Assembly (NCBI GenBank): GCA_013388735.1
Contig: JACAES010000094.1
Location: 20,099-84,098 of the forward strand
Source: Chloroflexota bacterium
GTDB lineage: Bacteria; Chloroflexota; Anaerolineae; Aggregatilineales; Phototrophicaceae
DNA length: 64,000 bases
Direction of reading: 5' to 3'
The stretch's first letter is position 1. The number at the start of each line of letters is the position of its first letter. A program made the position numbers and the translations under genes. Positions 41,847 through 51,427 of this stretch are shown here, piece by piece. Below the pieces are notes generated by a model. It had not been told where the DNA came from and did no database searches. It saw only the letters and a list, made by a program, of their open reading frames with translations.

Positions 41847-43700
41847 ATGAAGTATATTCTGCTTCTGGCTGTGACGCTGCTGCTTTGCACGCTGCCGGCT
41901 GCGGCACAGGATGATGGGTATAACGACATTGACCTTCTGCTGAAGCAGGCGCTTGTTGCGCTCGACAGCAGTGACCCTGCCACCGCTCAAGCCCTGATGG
42001 TCGGAGCTTCCGCGCTGATAACGCCGGAACGCGCAAACGCCTGCCCGGCGCTGCTCTCCGTCAGCACCCTTCTGACCCCAACAGGCGCAGCCCCGACCAC
42101 CGACCAGATGCGTTCGCTGCTGACCAGCGCCCGCGTCCTGTTGGGTACCTGCCGCGTTGAAGCCGGCGCGACACCCGATCAGCAGGTTTTGCCGGCCCCA
42201 ACAAGTGTTCCTGTTGCCACGCTTATATACACACTGACGCCAGCGCCGACGCCCGCCCGCCCATCTGATACTGGCGATAACCTGTATGTGTCGCCGGATG
42301 GCAGCTTTTCGCTGATGCTGCCGACCGGCTCGTGGCAAACGTTGAGCGCAGAAGATGGTTCGGTTTTTATCGTGCGGAGCGAGGCGACCGGCACAGATCA
42401 GGTCGTGATGCGCGTGATGGGACCCGCCTTCCAGAGCGCGCCGCCGCAGAATATCAATCTGAACAGCCTGCGCGACAACTTCCAGCTTTCCTCCGCTGTG
42501 GGATCGTTGGGCGAAATGATGGGCCGGCCAAACCCGGCCTTTAACGGATTTTTCGGCGCTGCCCCTCAGACTCAGGTCGCGCTGCAAAAAACCACCGTCA
42601 CCCAGTATCAGCCGGAATATGGCACATTAAACGATGGCCGCCGCTGGGGAGCGATCCGTTTTGAGCTGGAAGCCGTGCCTGCCGAAACCAGCGGACTGAA
42701 TGCATTAAAGCTGGATGGTAAGGTGCTGGTCGTCGAACTGGGCGACGGCGGCTTTGGAGCGATCCGCCTGTACACGGCAGTCGGTCAGTTTGAGCGGGTA
42801 GGCGAAAAACTGCTGATGGACATGGCGGCTTCGTTTCGGGGAGCCGGGGCAGCCGTCCCGTTAGCCCAGCCGACCGCCATCGTTCAGGCAGCAGCCACCG
42901 CCGCGCCCGTGCCGCAGTTCTCGCGCGCCGATGTCGCCAATGCCGCAACGGGCATCCTGACCGATTATCTGCGCGGGTATTACATGCGCCCACCAAGCCA
43001 GAGCTGGCACGAAAACCGCACCACCATAACCGCTGCGTTTAACGGCAAACTGGACAATTTCTGGGCCGCTCACCGCGACGGTTACGACGTTGATCCGGTC
43101 ATCTGCGCGATGGCAGATGCCAGCAGCGTGACCGCTGTGGGCGGCGCAGTCGTCGGCGGTGAAGCAGTGTTCGACATTGAGTTGGGCGTCTCATTCGGCC
43201 CCGGTTCGAACCAGACCAGCATTGTGGGTCAGGTATATATGCTGTATGACAGCGCGCGCGGCTGGCAGATTAATGATGTCATCTGCAATGATGGCCCATC
43301 GAGCAGTGCGCCCGCCGCGACCGGCTTTGAACTACCGGCCATTTCGCCCGATGCATCCGGCAAACAGATGGTCAGACAATTCTACGACTGGTACATCCGG
43401 CTGGTAGAATCCTTTGTGGCGCTGCCCGACGGCTGGTATCGTCAAGGTCCGTTTACAACACAGATGATTCAAAAGCTGGACGAACATTACCGGCAGCCGA
43501 TGGTTGGTTTTGATCCTTTCCTGCTGGCACAGAACACACCGAACAGCTTCAGTGTAGATTTACACGTCTTTTCGCTGCCGCGCCACAGTACTATCTACGC
43601 CGTAAGTATGGACTTTGGCATGGCACAACCGCACGTCATCCGCGTGGAAGTTGTAGAGGTCGAGGGACGCAAACTGATTGATGGCATCTGGCTGCCTTAA
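41847..43700 (+). CDS. Secreted protein with duplicated DUF3828-like end domains, unknown function
   Basis: A 617-residue protein with a signal peptide (MKYILLLAVTLLLCTLPAAAQ). The first part (25-110) is helical, followed by a Pro/Thr linker. A beta-rich domain at 140-340 begins YVSPDGSFSLMLPTGSW, the style of bacterial lipoprotein 'PsbP-like' domains. The last 250 residues contain two similar units, GILTDYLRGYYMRPPSQSWHENR and MVRQFYDWYIRLVESFVALPDGW, which resemble DUF3828. It converges with the giant TIR gene and is flanked by 24-bp direct repeats derived from that gene's 3' end. The function is not recognised. Confidence 0.7.
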   Translation: MKYILLLAVTLLLCTLPAAAQDDGYNDIDLLLKQALVALDSSDPATAQALMVGASALITPERANACPALLSVSTLLTPTGAAPTTDQMRSLLTSARVLLGTCRVEAGATPDQQVLPAPTSVPVATLIYTLTPAPTPARPSDTGDNLYVSPDGSFSLMLPTGSWQTLSAEDGSVFIVRSEATGTDQVVMRVMGPAFQSAPPQNINLNSLRDNFQLSSAVGSLGEMMGRPNPAFNGFFGAAPQTQVALQKTTVTQYQPEYGTLNDGRRWGAIRFELEAVPAETSGLNALKLDGKVLVVELGDGGFGAIRLYTAVGQFERVGEKLLMDMAASFRGAGAAVPLAQPTAIVQAAATAAPVPQFSRADVANAATGILTDYLRGYYMRPPSQSWHENRTTITAAFNGKLDNFWAAHRDGYDVDPVICAMADASSVTAVGGAVVGGEAVFDIELGVSFGPGSNQTSIVGQVYMLYDSARGWQINDVICNDGPSSSAPAATGFELPAISPDASGKQMVRQFYDWYIRLVESFVALPDGWYRQGPFTTQMIQKLDEHYRQPMVGFDPFLLAQNTPNSFSVDLHVFSLPRHSTIYAVSMDFGMAQPHVIRVEVVEVEGRKLIDGIWLP

Positions 43701-43760
43701 GGTAGCCTTCAGTCCATAGCCGTCAGTCACAAGACGAACCGGAGCAGCGACCGCCTCCGC

Positions 43761-43784
43761 CTCAGGGCGCGGTCGCTTCCGGCG
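43761..43784. repeat. 24-bp direct repeat, right copy
   Basis: Identical to 41693-41716. This copy contains the stop codon and last seven codons of the TIR-WD40 gene, so it is the likely original. Confidence 0.6.
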
Positions 43785-46700
43785 TCGCATCGGCAGGCGG
43801 CGCGGCGGCTTCTACCAGCGGCCCCGGTTCAACCGTATCAAACGGCAGCGGCTCCGGCGTGAATTCGGTGACGGGCGCGGCGGTCGCTTCCGGCGTTGCC
43901 TCGAGGGTCAGCTCCGGCGTCGGCGCGACCGGCACAACCTCAAAACCCGTCACCGACCACGAGTCGGCGGGCTGCCCTTCCGGCGGCGGCACGTAGTACC
44001 ACGCCAGCCGCAGACGGACGGACTGCCCTTTGTGCAGGCTGAGATCGAAACTTAACGGCGTCCAGTCCGGCGACGGCGGCACGGCGATCACCGGCTGCCA
44101 TACGCCGCCGTCGAGGCTGATTTCCACCGCTGCAAACGAGCCGTCAAATTCTGGCGCATTCAGCCATGACCGGAAGCGCAGTTCCCAACCGGCCTCGGTC
44201 GGGCCGATGGCCTCCTGGCGGGTGATGGCGGACAGTTCGTAAGCCTCGCCGGCGACAAAAACGCCCTCGGCCAGCGCCCAGCCGCCTTCCCCAATCCAGG
44301 TGCTGCCATCCGGCGCGAAGTACGGTTCGGTGAAAACCGGCGTAGGAAGGGCCGGTGCGGTCGGCAGCGGTTCCGGCGGGGGCGGTTCGGGCGGCAGCGG
44401 CGGCAGAGTCGGCGTTTCGCTCGGCGACGGCGTGACGGTGGCAATCTCCAGTGTGGGCGAAGGTGTCTCGGTCGGCGTTTCGGTCGGCGGTATGGCCTCG
44501 CGCACCTGAATGGCGTCCACCAGCCAGAAATCCGGCGGCTGTTCTGCATCCGGCGGCGTGAAGAACCACACAAACCGCAGCCACAGCGTTTGCCCGATGT
44601 AGGCCGGCAGATCAACCACAACCTCCGCCCACACTTCGGCGGGCGCAACCGTATGCAGCAGCGTCCAGTTTTCGCCGTCGGCGCTGACCTGCACCGCCGC
44701 CACCGAGCCGCCCAGATCGGCCACGCGCAGCAGCGACCGGAAGGTTAACTGTCGGGGCAAACCGTCGCTCAGGTCAACCGGCTGTTCCACGTCCAGCGCA
44801 TTAAAACCCGGCCCGGCAGAGATGTACCAACCGTCGCCGGTCAGCACCCAGCCGCTCGTGCCGGACAGTTCGGCGGTCGCCTCCGGCCAGGCTTCCGGCG
44901 TCAGTTCGGGCGTCGCGCTCACTTCCGGCGTCAGATCAAGCACTGCCGTCACTTCCGGCGTAGCTTCGGCGCTGGCTTCAGCCGTCACATCGCCGGTCGC
45001 TTCCGGCGAAACTTCAGCAGTCGCTTCTGGCGATGTTTCGGCTGGCGGCGCTGCCGCGATCTGAACAGGCGCGGCCTGGATGGTGAACGAGTCAATGCCC
45101 ACCTGTGCTGCCAGCGGCAGAATCCGCAGCGCATGGAGCGCATCTTCCAGGCCGGTAATGGCGATCTGGCCGAAGGTGGACGGCTGACCGGCGGCGTTCC
45201 CGGCTTCGATGATCGCGCCGTCTATCTCGACGGCGAACGCGCCAAAACCGGCATCCCGCGCGAACGTCACCACCACGCCCGTCCCGGCGAAATCCAGCGA
45301 CAGGGGCGCGCTGCTGTCCGCGCCGGTGTTGACCAGGTATGCGCCGCCGCTGGCTGCCGGGTCATCCCGGCGTTCCCAGCCGCCCGGCGGGTAGGACGCC
45401 GCGCTTTCGGCTTCCAGACCGGCGGGCAGGGATGAAACCGCCGCACCGGCTTCCGGCGGCGGTGCGGCCAGCGCCACCGCTTCCGGCCCGCCACCCTGGT
45501 CGGCCAAGCCGAGCGCCTCGCAGCCTTCGCCGTCGTCCAGGTTGAACTGCGCCTGTTCTTCTTCTGAAACCGGGGGCAGCGCATATTCCGAGCAGGTCTG
45601 TTGAATCAGGCTGTTGATGCCGCCGCTGAGGTCAGGCACCGTCCAGCGCAGCAGCGTGTTATTAACCGAATCAAGGCCGTACACTTGTCGTCCATCCGGC
45701 GTGAAACCGATGTCGAACAGGGCTTCGGCGCTGGTGATGGTCAGGATACTCTGGCGCGTCTCCACGTCCCACACGCGCAGGGTGCGGTCAAGGGCGGCGG
45801 CGGCCAGCAGCGTTTTATCCGGGCTGAGCGCCAGACTGGCAATGCCTTCCTGGTGTCCGAGCAGTGTCCTGATGGTCTGGCCGGTGACGACATCCCACAG
45901 GCGCACCACGCCGTCGCGCTGACCGACAAAAATCTGGCTGCCCTCGTATACGACCACCGGCTCGTTTCGGATCGCATCCTCTGAACCGTTAACCTGGCGC
46001 GGCGGATCGGTGGAAATATCCCAGATTTCCAGGCGATTGTCACGCACGATGAACGCGCTCAGGCTGTCCAGACTGAAAGCCACATGCTGTGCCGGGGACG
46101 CAGGGTTGGGGAAGCGGTGGCGTTCCGCGCCGGTAGCAGCATCCAGCAGGATGACATCATCATAGCCGCTCGTCAGCAGCCAGCGGCCATCGGGACTCCA
46201 GGCTGCTGCGGACAGAATATAAGGTTTTTCGACTGCCAGTGGCAGCATATCGCCGGTGTTCAGATTTTTAATGACGGCATCGGTGGCCGTCCCATACCAT
46301 ACCCGCGACCCGTCCAGGCTGAACAAGCCATACCGCACCCAATCGTCGGCGGTCGCCGGAAAACCGGGCAGCGGCGTATTGGTCGTCACCTCCCACACGT
46401 ACACCTGATAAGGCGCTGATCGAACGGCGGACAGCGCCAGCCGCCCATCCGGGCTGAGCGCCAGCGTCACACCGAAGCCGGACGGTGTATCCGCCGAGGA
46501 AAAGTTGGACGGTGACAGCGAGCGCAAATCCCAGACACGGGCGCTGCCATCAAACGAAACGGTGATCGCCAGCGTCCCATCGTCATTAAAAGCCACGCTC
46601 TCAATATGCGAGGTGTGGCCGGTAAAACGCTGCAATTCCAGCCCGGTCTGGACATCCCACAGATGCACCGCGCCGTTTTCCAGACCAACGATGATGCGCC

Positions 46701-48396
46701 GGCCATCCGGGCTGAACTCGGCGCTGAGTATGAAGTGTGAGTGTTCAAACGTGCGGACGGTCTGGCCGGCGACCCGATCTATCAGGACGAGGTTCATGCC
46801 GTTATCAGCCAGTTCATATTGGCCGTCGGTGGTGAGCAGACGCGCGGTTCGGGAGGCGTCCCCCGGCTCCGGCGGCACGGGCAGGCCGCTGGTCAGGCTC
46901 CAGGCCATGAGCTGGCCGGCAACCGGATTCCACGCCAGCGCGCGCGCGCCGTCGGCGCTGAAGGACATAAAATCAGCCGGCGTATCATCGAGCGAAAAGC
47001 GGTAGCGCAGGCCGGAAGAAAAACTGGCTTCGTACAGGGCGCTCTGCACTTCGGCCAGATCGGGCTGAAGGCTGTAAGCCAGCAGCGCGCGCTGCAAGGC
47101 CAGCGGGCGGTTGCCTTCGGCCAGGGCGGTTTTCGAGCCGGTCGCCAATGCCAGCGCGCGCGCCCGCCGGGACTCCTGCTCTGCCGCGCCCTGGGCGACG
47201 GTCGCGGTGGCCGCGTTCTGTTCGGCCTCAAACTGCGCCGTCAGGGCGGCATTGGCGTTTTCTGCCGATTCGGTGGCGCGGCGGGCGCTGGTGGCTGCCG
47301 CCGCGATGGCGGTCTGTTCGTTCTGGGCGGCTTCAACGGCGCGGGTGGCGGCTTCGTTGGCGTTTTCGGCGGCGCGGGTGGCGTTGGCCTGGGCGGTCGC
47401 GGCGGCGTTGCGGGCGTTCCCGGCTTCGATCTGCGCCTGGCCGCGCGCGATGGTGGCAGTAGCCGCGTTTTCCTGCGCGTCCTTGGCCGCCGTCGCGGCG
47501 TTGTCGGCTTCTTCCTTCGCCACGCCTTCGGCCACGCGCGCGGTCGCTTCATTGTTCAGGGCGATGACGGCTTGGGTAGCGCGGGCGTCGGCCTCTTTGA
47601 TCGCTTCGGCTTGCGCCGTGCCGCGCGCATCGGCTTCCATCGCCACCTGCGTCAGCGCCACGTTGGCCTGCTGAAGCGCCTTTTCGGTTTCCAGCGATTG
47701 GTTGTAGGCCACCACCGCCAGGATGCTGACGATGACCAGCGCCGCCGCCATCGCCCCGCCGATGATCTGCCGGAAGCGGTTTGCGCCCCGGCGGCTGGCG
47801 GTGATGTAGCCGATTTGCAGTTCGGTCGGCGGCGGGTCGCGCTGGACGCCTTCCGCCAGCCACTTTTCGGCTTCCTGCAAATCGTCGCCCCGCAGCAGCA
47901 GGCTGCCACGGCGTTTTTTGCCATCCCATTCGCGGGCGCGCACCAGCAGTCGGGTATGCAGCTGGATGTGCGACAGGTCGGCGTCCAGCGTGCGCAGCAG
48001 GGTTCTGAGCGCATCCTCGAATTTATCCGTCTCGCGGAAGAATATCCAGTTGCGCGAAGCAACCGCCGGATGCACGGCCTTACGATCTGCCGACTCGGTC
48101 AGTTCGCGCCGCAGGATAGGGACGAGCCGTTTATTATGTTTGATGGCGTGGTCAATCTCGCGGCGGCACACGTCGGAATTAACCGAGTCCGGCGAAACGA
48201 CGAATATAAATACGTTCGCGCCTTCGATGCCGGCCTCGATTTCCTGCCACCACTCGGCGCTGTAGGGGATGTCGTCGAAGTCCACCCACACTTCGCGCCC
48301 GTCCTGCTTCAGCGCGCCCGCAAGCTGCTGGACGAAATCCTTATCCTTGCGGGAATAGGAGATCATCACATCAGAGAGATTAAAGGAGTCAGGCAT
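43762..48396 (-). CDS. Giant TIR-transmembrane-WD40 protein with extracellular MAM-like domains
   Basis: A 1544-residue protein. Residues 5-135 are TIR: DVMISYSRKDKDF, VWVDFDDIPYSAEWW and SPDSVNSDVCRREIDHA with Glu80 in the catalytic position. A basic stretch (KKRRGS, SRRGANRFR) precedes one membrane helix (211-231), so TIR should be inside and the rest outside. Then come an Ala-rich coiled coil (235-420), a helical LALATGSKTALAEGNRPLALQRALLAY region, and about seven WD40 repeats (450-870; FSPDGRRIIVGLENG, LSPDKTLLAAAALDRTLRVWD). The end has PEATAEVS repeats and two similar MAM-like beta domains (about 1190-1320, 1390-1515). The 697-codon gene upstream is 31 bases away and likely co-transcribed. 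Confidence 0.88.
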   Translation of the reverse strand: MPDSFNLSDVMISYSRKDKDFVQQLAGALKQDGREVWVDFDDIPYSAEWWQEIEAGIEGANVFIFVVSPDSVNSDVCRREIDHAIKHNKRLVPILRRELTESADRKAVHPAVASRNWIFFRETDKFEDALRTLLRTLDADLSHIQLHTRLLVRAREWDGKKRRGSLLLRGDDLQEAEKWLAEGVQRDPPPTELQIGYITASRRGANRFRQIIGGAMAAALVIVSILAVVAYNQSLETEKALQQANVALTQVAMEADARGTAQAEAIKEADARATQAVIALNNEATARVAEGVAKEEADNAATAAKDAQENAATATIARGQAQIEAGNARNAAATAQANATRAAENANEAATRAVEAAQNEQTAIAAAATSARRATESAENANAALTAQFEAEQNAATATVAQGAAEQESRRARALALATGSKTALAEGNRPLALQRALLAYSLQPDLAEVQSALYEASFSSGLRYRFSLDDTPADFMSFSADGARALAWNPVAGQLMAWSLTSGLPVPPEPGDASRTARLLTTDGQYELADNGMNLVLIDRVAGQTVRTFEHSHFILSAEFSPDGRRIIVGLENGAVHLWDVQTGLELQRFTGHTSHIESVAFNDDGTLAITVSFDGSARVWDLRSLSPSNFSSADTPSGFGVTLALSPDGRLALSAVRSAPYQVYVWEVTTNTPLPGFPATADDWVRYGLFSLDGSRVWYGTATDAVIKNLNTGDMLPLAVEKPYILSAAAWSPDGRWLLTSGYDDVILLDAATGAERHRFPNPASPAQHVAFSLDSLSAFIVRDNRLEIWDISTDPPRQVNGSEDAIRNEPVVVYEGSQIFVGQRDGVVRLWDVVTGQTIRTLLGHQEGIASLALSPDKTLLAAAALDRTLRVWDVETRQSILTITSAEALFDIGFTPDGRQVYGLDSVNNTLLRWTVPDLSGGINSLIQQTCSEYALPPVSEEEQAQFNLDDGEGCEALGLADQGGGPEAVALAAPPPEAGAAVSSLPAGLEAESAASYPPGGWERRDDPAASGGAYLVNTGADSSAPLSLDFAGTGVVVTFARDAGFGAFAVEIDGAIIEAGNAAGQPSTFGQIAITGLEDALHALRILPLAAQVGIDSFTIQAAPVQIAAAPPAETSPEATAEVSPEATGDVTAEASAEATPEVTAVLDLTPEVSATPELTPEAWPEATAELSGTSGWVLTGDGWYISAGPGFNALDVEQPVDLSDGLPRQLTFRSLLRVADLGGSVAAVQVSADGENWTLLHTVAPAEVWAEVVVDLPAYIGQTLWLRFVWFFTPPDAEQPPDFWLVDAIQVREAIPPTETPTETPSPTLEIATVTPSPSETPTLPPLPPEPPPPEPLPTAPALPTPVFTEPYFAPDGSTWIGEGGWALAEGVFVAGEAYELSAITRQEAIGPTEAGWELRFRSWLNAPEFDGSFAAVEISLDGGVWQPVIAVPPSPDWTPLSFDLSLHKGQSVRLRLAWYYVPPPEGQPADSWSVTGFEVVPVAPTPELTLEATPEATAAPVTEFTPEPLPFDTVEPGPLVEAAAPPADATPEATAP

Positions 48397-48427
48397 GACC
48401 GATTACTCCATCATACACCGGCGGCGC

Positions 48428-50518
48428 TCAGTCGTTGAGATAGTTCTCGATCAATGCTTCAAAATCGGCCAGACGTTCGGCCTGCTGGTAGAGCAGCATC
48501 TCGTAACCGGCGATCAGCTCCGCCAGCAGCGCGGGACGCACTTCCCGCCGGCGCGCCAGAATTTCAAGCAGGATGCCGAGATGGTGGAGGTTACGTTCCT
48601 GCCAGCGCAGCAGGTCTTCGTAGCCGGTCAGCAGGGCCAAGGTCGCGCCCGACTCCGGTGTGGAGACAACAACCGGCGGCGTGACTTCCGGCGTCTGTTC
48701 CACCGGGACGGTCACTTCCACCGGCGGCGTGCGGATGTCGCCCGTCTGCTCCTGCACGTATACCACGCAGTCGGCGGTCAGGGCGGTATCATCCACGCCG
48801 ACCGTAACCAGATGATAACCCGGCTCGGTCTCCTGCGGGATAGGCAGGTTTATCAGGCCGCCGCCGGCTTCGTCGCTCTGGCCGGTAAAAACCAGATCAG
48901 GGCCGAGCAGGCCGTGAATGGGCGCATCCGGCGTCAGACCGTCCAGCGCCACCGGCACGCTGCCGCCCGGCAGACCATCCGCCTGGGCCGCGCAGTGCGG
49001 GAAAACCGGCGGTTCAAGCGTGAAACCCCGGCCATGCCGCCCTTCCGCGTCGTCCAGGTGATCTGCAAATTCCCGCGTCAGGCTGGTGACGATGGTGTGC
49101 AGACGAAATTCCTGCCCGGCTTCGATGTCGTGCAGGTCGTCCGGCAGTTCCAGCCGCACCGAATGGCTGACGGGAATCGGCGCGGCCTCGGCATCTCCCT
49201 CGCCTTCCGGCAGCACGATGGGGTGCATCACCAGCGTCAGCAGTTCGGCGCTGTGGCCGTCCACCGGGAACAGGCCGCCTTCGGCATACCGGCTCACTTC
49301 CGCCAGCGTGACCACGCCATCCTGCACGACCACGCGCGCCACCAGTTCGACGCCCTGGAAATTGGTTTCCGGCACGCCAGACTCGGCCAGCAGACCCGCG
49401 TCAGCGCCGGAGTCCACGCCGTCGGTATCCAGCAAAAACCAGAATTCCATCTGTTCTTCTTCCGGCAGCAGCCCCAAAAGATGCTGGTCAAAAAAGACCC
49501 GGTTGGTTTCTAGTTCCAGCCCGGCAGTCACATGCGATAGGTCGAGGTGCGGCGGCTGGCCGTCGAGTTCGGCCACGCCGTCATACTGCTCATGGGCGAC
49601 GAATGCGCCCGGATTAAACTCGCCCTGCGGGTCGGCTTCGACGTGCGGCACATGGGCGGCGGCACTGCGCAGGGCGATCACTTCGGTGGCAGTGAGAGCG
49701 CGGTTATCGGCCTGGCCGTCACCATTGTTATCACGCAGCCAGGATAACATCAGGGCAGTGATGGACGTGCTTTGCGGCAGGCCCAACGCCCGCCCGAAAG
49801 CGTGTCCGGCGGCGATGTCCCAGGGATCGGTGATCGGCTGGCCGCTGGATGTAAAACGCCGGCTGCCGCCGGGGTCGCCGGGCGTCGGCGGCCAGTTCGG
49901 GTTTGGCACGCCGGGATACAGGTAGTGGTTGTCGGCCAGGGCTACCCGCCCGTTGATGGGCAGCGCGCAGACTCCGGCTGCCGTCTCGACACAGCCGCCA
50001 TAACCGGGGATGTTCAGGTAATCGCCCGCCGCATTATGAAACAGGTTGACGTTGATCGCCATGATGCCGACCCCTGCTCGCCCCAGGTTATTCCAGGCCT
50101 GCCCGCACAGGTTAAGCATGGTATTAAATTCGGTCGGGTTGTCGGTGATGTCGCGCAGATCGCCCATCCGCCCGGTGCCAGGTGTCGGCGTCATATCGGC
50201 GAAGGTGGGAAAGCTGAAACCCTGCTGGGCGAAGCTGTTGATGGCCGAGCGAAAAGTGATGCCGGTGGGATTAACGTAGATGTTATCGGTCGGGCGCTCG
50301 TGCCGCCGCCACAGGATGTTATTGGTGGTCGTATCCCCGGCAACGTTCGGGTTGTTTACTGCCGGGCTGCCCTGCGCCGCGCACCAGGAGATCGGCACGT
50401 GGTAGGTGTCCTGACCGTTCCAGTTACCGGAAGCGAAAACCACCGACGGGCGCAGTGACGACACCCCCACGCAAAGGGAAAAACCGGCAGCGACGACGAT
50501 CAGCAGACGACGTAACAT
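48428..50518 (-). CDS. Secreted degenerate metzincin-like protein upstream of the TIR-WD40 gene
   Basis: A 696-residue exported protein (signal MLRRLLIVVAAGFSLCVGVS). Residues 236-250, AAGHAFGRALGLPQS, align with the zinc motif of matrixin-type metalloproteases (HExGHxLGLxH). The catalytic Glu is Ala, the second His is Arg and the third ligand is Gln, so it should be inactive. A Ca-binding-like DNNGDGQAD loop follows at about 266. The second half has beta domains and Pro/Thr-rich linkers, and the end is a helical segment (LLRWQERNLHHLGILLEIL). It is first in an operon with the TIR-WD40 gene (31-base gap), so it could be its external partner or ligand binder. Confidence 0.7.
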   Translation of the reverse strand: MLRRLLIVVAAGFSLCVGVSSLRPSVVFASGNWNGQDTYHVPISWCAAQGSPAVNNPNVAGDTTTNNILWRRHERPTDNIYVNPTGITFRSAINSFAQQGFSFPTFADMTPTPGTGRMGDLRDITDNPTEFNTMLNLCGQAWNNLGRAGVGIMAINVNLFHNAAGDYLNIPGYGGCVETAAGVCALPINGRVALADNHYLYPGVPNPNWPPTPGDPGGSRRFTSSGQPITDPWDIAAGHAFGRALGLPQSTSITALMLSWLRDNNGDGQADNRALTATEVIALRSAAAHVPHVEADPQGEFNPGAFVAHEQYDGVAELDGQPPHLDLSHVTAGLELETNRVFFDQHLLGLLPEEEQMEFWFLLDTDGVDSGADAGLLAESGVPETNFQGVELVARVVVQDGVVTLAEVSRYAEGGLFPVDGHSAELLTLVMHPIVLPEGEGDAEAAPIPVSHSVRLELPDDLHDIEAGQEFRLHTIVTSLTREFADHLDDAEGRHGRGFTLEPPVFPHCAAQADGLPGGSVPVALDGLTPDAPIHGLLGPDLVFTGQSDEAGGGLINLPIPQETEPGYHLVTVGVDDTALTADCVVYVQEQTGDIRTPPVEVTVPVEQTPEVTPPVVVSTPESGATLALLTGYEDLLRWQERNLHHLGILLEILARRREVRPALLAELIAGYEMLLYQQAERLADFEALIENYLND

Positions 50519-50552
50519 CACCCACCCCTCCCAGCTTTTTATTTACTTTTTA

Positions 50553-50558
50553 GCATTA
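50553..50558 (-). promoter_or_regulatory. -10 box for the metzincin-like/TIR operon
   Basis: Read on the minus strand, TATAAT lies about 35 bases upstream of the ATG at 50518, which has a strong GGGAGGGG site. The candidate -35 (TGCCAC) is weak. Confidence 0.4.
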
Positions 50559-50661
50559 TAAGCATAATCGAAATTTTGTGGCAAATCAATTGCCCGCGCC
50601 GATTCAGGGGAAATGGAAGGATGAATGCTCTTTAAAGAATCGGCACAGGAATAAGATTTTC

Positions 50662-50683
50662 GGGAGCGCACATCGGCGCTCCC
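50662..50683 (-). terminator. Terminator-like hairpin after the metallo-hydrolase gene
   Basis: GGGAGCGC (50662-50669) pairs with GCGCTCCC (50676-50683), loop of six. On the minus strand GAAAATCTTATT follows, moderately U-rich. The plus-strand flank CCTGCTGCATT resembles the flank of the hairpin at 55854-55885. Confidence 0.5.
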
Positions 50684-50704
50684 CTGCTGCATTTGATCTG
50701 TACG

Positions 50705-51415
50705 TTACAGATTCAGCCGCCGGGCGAAGGCGCGCAGTTTTTGCCCCGCGCCGCCGACGATGGGCGCGCCATGCCCCGGACACAGGATGTCCGGGTTTAA
50801 CTCGGCGACTTTCAACACCGAGCGTTTGGCCTCTGCCATATCCGGCGTAAAGGCCGCTATCGGCAGCGTCAGTCCCCAGGGCATGTGCATCACTACGTCA
50901 CCGCCGAACAGCAGCCGTTTTTCCGGCCACCAGAACACCACATGGCCGGGGCTGTGGCCGAAGGTTTCCACCACTTGCAGCCCCGGCAGAATCGCGTCCA
51001 GGGTGTCGCCGCCGTTCAGGTCAACGTCCACGCGCGCCGGGGTTGGCGGCGCAAACCCGCCCGTATAAGTCATCAGCCGGGCCAAACCACGCACATCTTC
51101 GCGCCGGGGTCTGACCATCTGCCCTTCGCCGCGCACCACCGGGGCATCGCGCCGGTGAATGTAGGTACGCGGATTGGCGACCTGCTGGAAAGCCGCCAGC
51201 CCGCCGGTATGGTCGGGGTGGGCGTGGGTGATGAGGATATGCCGGATGTCCTCCAGGTCATAACCCAGCGCCCGGAGCTGCGGCAGAAGGCGCTGCGGCG
51301 TCTGTGGCGACAGGCTGGTATCCACCAGCGCCAGCCCATCATCGCCGGTGATGACATAAATGCGCCCCACAGACATGCCAGGTACGGCGTAAACACGATC
51401 GGTAATCGGCTGCAC
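50705..51415 (-). CDS. Metallo-beta-lactamase-fold hydrolase
   Basis: A 236-residue protein. ITHAHPDHTGGLAAF is the HxHxDH metal site, FGHSPGHVVFWWPEKRLLFGGDVV supplies the next His and Asp, and CPGHGAPIVGG the last His. It starts with GTG at 51415, twelve bases after the kinase stop, with AAAGGG across that junction, so it is coupled to the kinase gene. The fold covers glyoxalase II, lactonases and other hydrolases; the substrate is not identifiable. It could be a target or modulator of the kinase, but this rests only on the operon. Confidence 0.9.
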   Translation of the reverse strand: MQPITDRVYAVPGMSVGRIYVITGDDGLALVDTSLSPQTPQRLLPQLRALGYDLEDIRHILITHAHPDHTGGLAAFQQVANPRTYIHRRDAPVVRGEGQMVRPRREDVRGLARLMTYTGGFAPPTPARVDVDLNGGDTLDAILPGLQVVETFGHSPGHVVFWWPEKRLLFGGDVVMHMPWGLTLPIAAFTPDMAEAKRSVLKVAELNPDILCPGHGAPIVGGAGQKLRAFARRLNL

Positions 51416-51427
51416 GGATGTTCCCTT

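Noticed and set aside
41769..42587. Minus-strand open frame opposite the secreted-protein gene
   Set aside because: It has no signal, domain or ribosome site, while the plus-strand gene has a signal peptide and promoter.
46741..48438. Long plus-strand open frame (565 codons) opposite the TIR-WD40 gene
   Set aside because: It is the mirror of the Ala-rich coiled-coil coding region; its composition is Arg/Gly-rich with no domain, and the minus-strand gene has clear motifs.
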